A DNA stretch of 35,092 nt from Candidatus Brocadiaceae bacterium (lineage in GTDB: Bacteria; Planctomycetota; Brocadiia; SM23-32). Shown piece by piece: positions 33,935 through 35,092 of the stretch (positions within the stretch are counted from its first letter, which is position 1; each line of letters begins with the position of its first letter). The stretch covers positions 1-35,092 of the forward strand of contig PUMJ01000298.1 in the NCBI GenBank assembly GCA_003551305.1, written 5' to 3'. The position numbers were made by a program, and so were the translations under genes. Under the pieces are notes generated by a model that ran no database searches, was not told where the DNA came from, and saw only the letters and a list, made by a program, of their open reading frames with translations.

Positions 33935-35092
33935 CTATTCTTCGAGCATGGCTACCTCTGCGCCCGCCGCGCGCAGTAGATCGCAGAACTCGGGGAACGT
34001 GACTGAAACCGACTCGGCGGTGTCGATGAAGGTCTCCCCCTCGGCGGCGAGACCTGCGACAGCCAGCGCCATGACGATGCGGTGGTCGCGGTGGCCGTCC
34101 ACCTCGGCGCCCCGCAGGCGGCCGCCGCGGACCACCAGTCCGTCGGGCCGTTCCTCCACGTCGGCGCCCATTTTCGCCAGTTCCGCCGCCATGACGGCGA
34201 TGCGGTCGGTCTCCTTCTGCCGGGCCTGGGGGACATTGAGCAGCCGGGTTGTGCCGGCGGCCACGGCGCCCGCCACAGCCATGGTCGGCAGGGCGTCAGG
34301 TGTTGCGTTGAGATCGAAGGTCGCGCCTTCCAGCTTGTCGGGGCCTTCGATTGTCACCTCCCCGTGGTCACGGCTGACCGAGCAGCCCATCTCCACCAGC
34401 ATGTCCACGACGGCCTTGTCGCCCTGGACATCGTCCATGTCGAGTCCCGTGAAGTGGAGTCGGGAGGCGGTGATGGCCGCTGCTGCCAGAAAAAAGGTAG
34501 CGCTCGAGAAATCCCCGGGGATCGCGCGGGTGAAGCCGGGATAGCGCTGTCGGCCGGGGATATGAAAGCGCGAGTAGTCGCTGGCGGCCTCATACTCGAT
34601 GCCCAGTTCGTCCAGCCACTGGAGCGTCATGGCTACATAGGGCTTTTCATTCAGCAGCGGCACGTCTATGACGGTGTCGCTTTCGGCCGGGGGACAGCCG
34701 ATCAGAAGGCTGGAGAGATACTGGCTGGTCGGGCATTCGATCTCGACGTGGCCGCCCCTCAGCGGGCCGCGTAGCGAAAGGGGTGGACAGTCATTGCCGG
34801 CCAACGAACGCGCCTCCGCCCCAAGACCCTCCAGCGCCCGCAGCAGGGGGCCGGCTGGTCGGCGCCGGATCTGCTCGTCGCCGGTGAAGCGTGTCTCACC
34901 CTCGGCCAGGGCCGCGGCCGTGAGGCCGAGGTAGAGTGTCGTTCCGGAATTGCCGACGTCAATAGGCTCCTGCGACGGACACGGCCGGCCGGCCCTTCCG
35001 AGGATGCGCCAGGCGTCGACCGACTCCGCGTTGACCTCCGCGCCGAGCGCTTCGCACGCGCGCAGGCAACTCAGAGTGTCGCTCGAGACCAG
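33935..35092 (-). CDS. aroA: 3-phosphoshikimate 1-carboxyvinyltransferase (EPSP synthase), partial, N-terminus beyond right edge
   Basis: The minus frame stays open to 35092 (LVSSDTLSCLRACEALGAEV...IDVGNSGTTLYLGLTAAALAEGETRFTGDEQIRRRPAGPLLRAL...); ORF track 33935-34804 shows IECPTSQYLSSLLI, RFHIPGRQRYPGF, DGHRDHRIVMALAVAGL. Confidence 0.93.
   Translation of the reverse strand: MVSSDTLSCLRACEALGAEVNAESVDAWRILGRAGRPCPSQEPIDVGNSGTTLYLGLTAAALAEGETRFTGDEQIRRRPAGPLLRALEGLGAEARSLAGNDCPPLSLRGPLRGGHVEIECPTSQYLSSLLIGCPPAESDTVIDVPLLNEKPYVAMTLQWLDELGIEYEAASDYSRFHIPGRQRYPGFTRAIPGDFSSATFFLAAAAITASRLHFTGLDMDDVQGDKAVVDMLVEMGCSVSRDHGEVTIEGPDKLEGATFDLNATPDALPTMAVAGAVAAGTTRLLNVPQARQKETDRIAVMAAELAKMGADVEERPDGLVVRGGRLRGAEVDGHRDHRIVMALAVAGLAAEGETFIDTAESVSVTFPEFCDLLRAAGAEVAMLEE

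Overview
High-GC bacterial chromosomal window that is almost fully coding, with about 27 supportable protein genes. On the + strand: HD-domain protein, ThuA-like protein, gamma-glutamyltranspeptidase family, transglutaminase-like protein, UPF0182 membrane protein, UspA, fucose-isomerase-like protein, creatininase family, a Cys-rich mini-protein, a ceramidase-like hydrolase, a sialate O-acetylesterase-like protein and an unassigned propeller-like protein. These are followed by a complete vitamin B12 uptake locus (TonB-dependent receptor, ExbB, ExbD, TonB, BtuF, BtuD, BtuC), a radical SAM/SPASM-like protein, Lon, RdgB and a GH3 enzyme. On the - strand: an edge-truncated ORF at the left, a Zn-dependent alcohol dehydrogenase, a B12-binding-type radical SAM protein, an RraA-like protein and a right-edge-truncated aroA. 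The most interesting signal is non-coding, between 19.41 and 19.95 kb: a strong sigma70-like promoter, a first cobalamin riboswitch, a textbook intrinsic terminator, a second cobalamin riboswitch, and then the receptor start codon. The two aptamers share a near-identical 38-nt core but differ elsewhere. The second leader has a segment just upstream of the Shine-Dalgarno that can pair in three mutually exclusive ways, one of them a 9-nt perfect match to the P5/L5 region. This suggests serial transcriptional and then translational B12 control. No tRNA, rRNA, CRISPR array or transposase was seen. All assignments come from reading motifs by eye; no searches were run.
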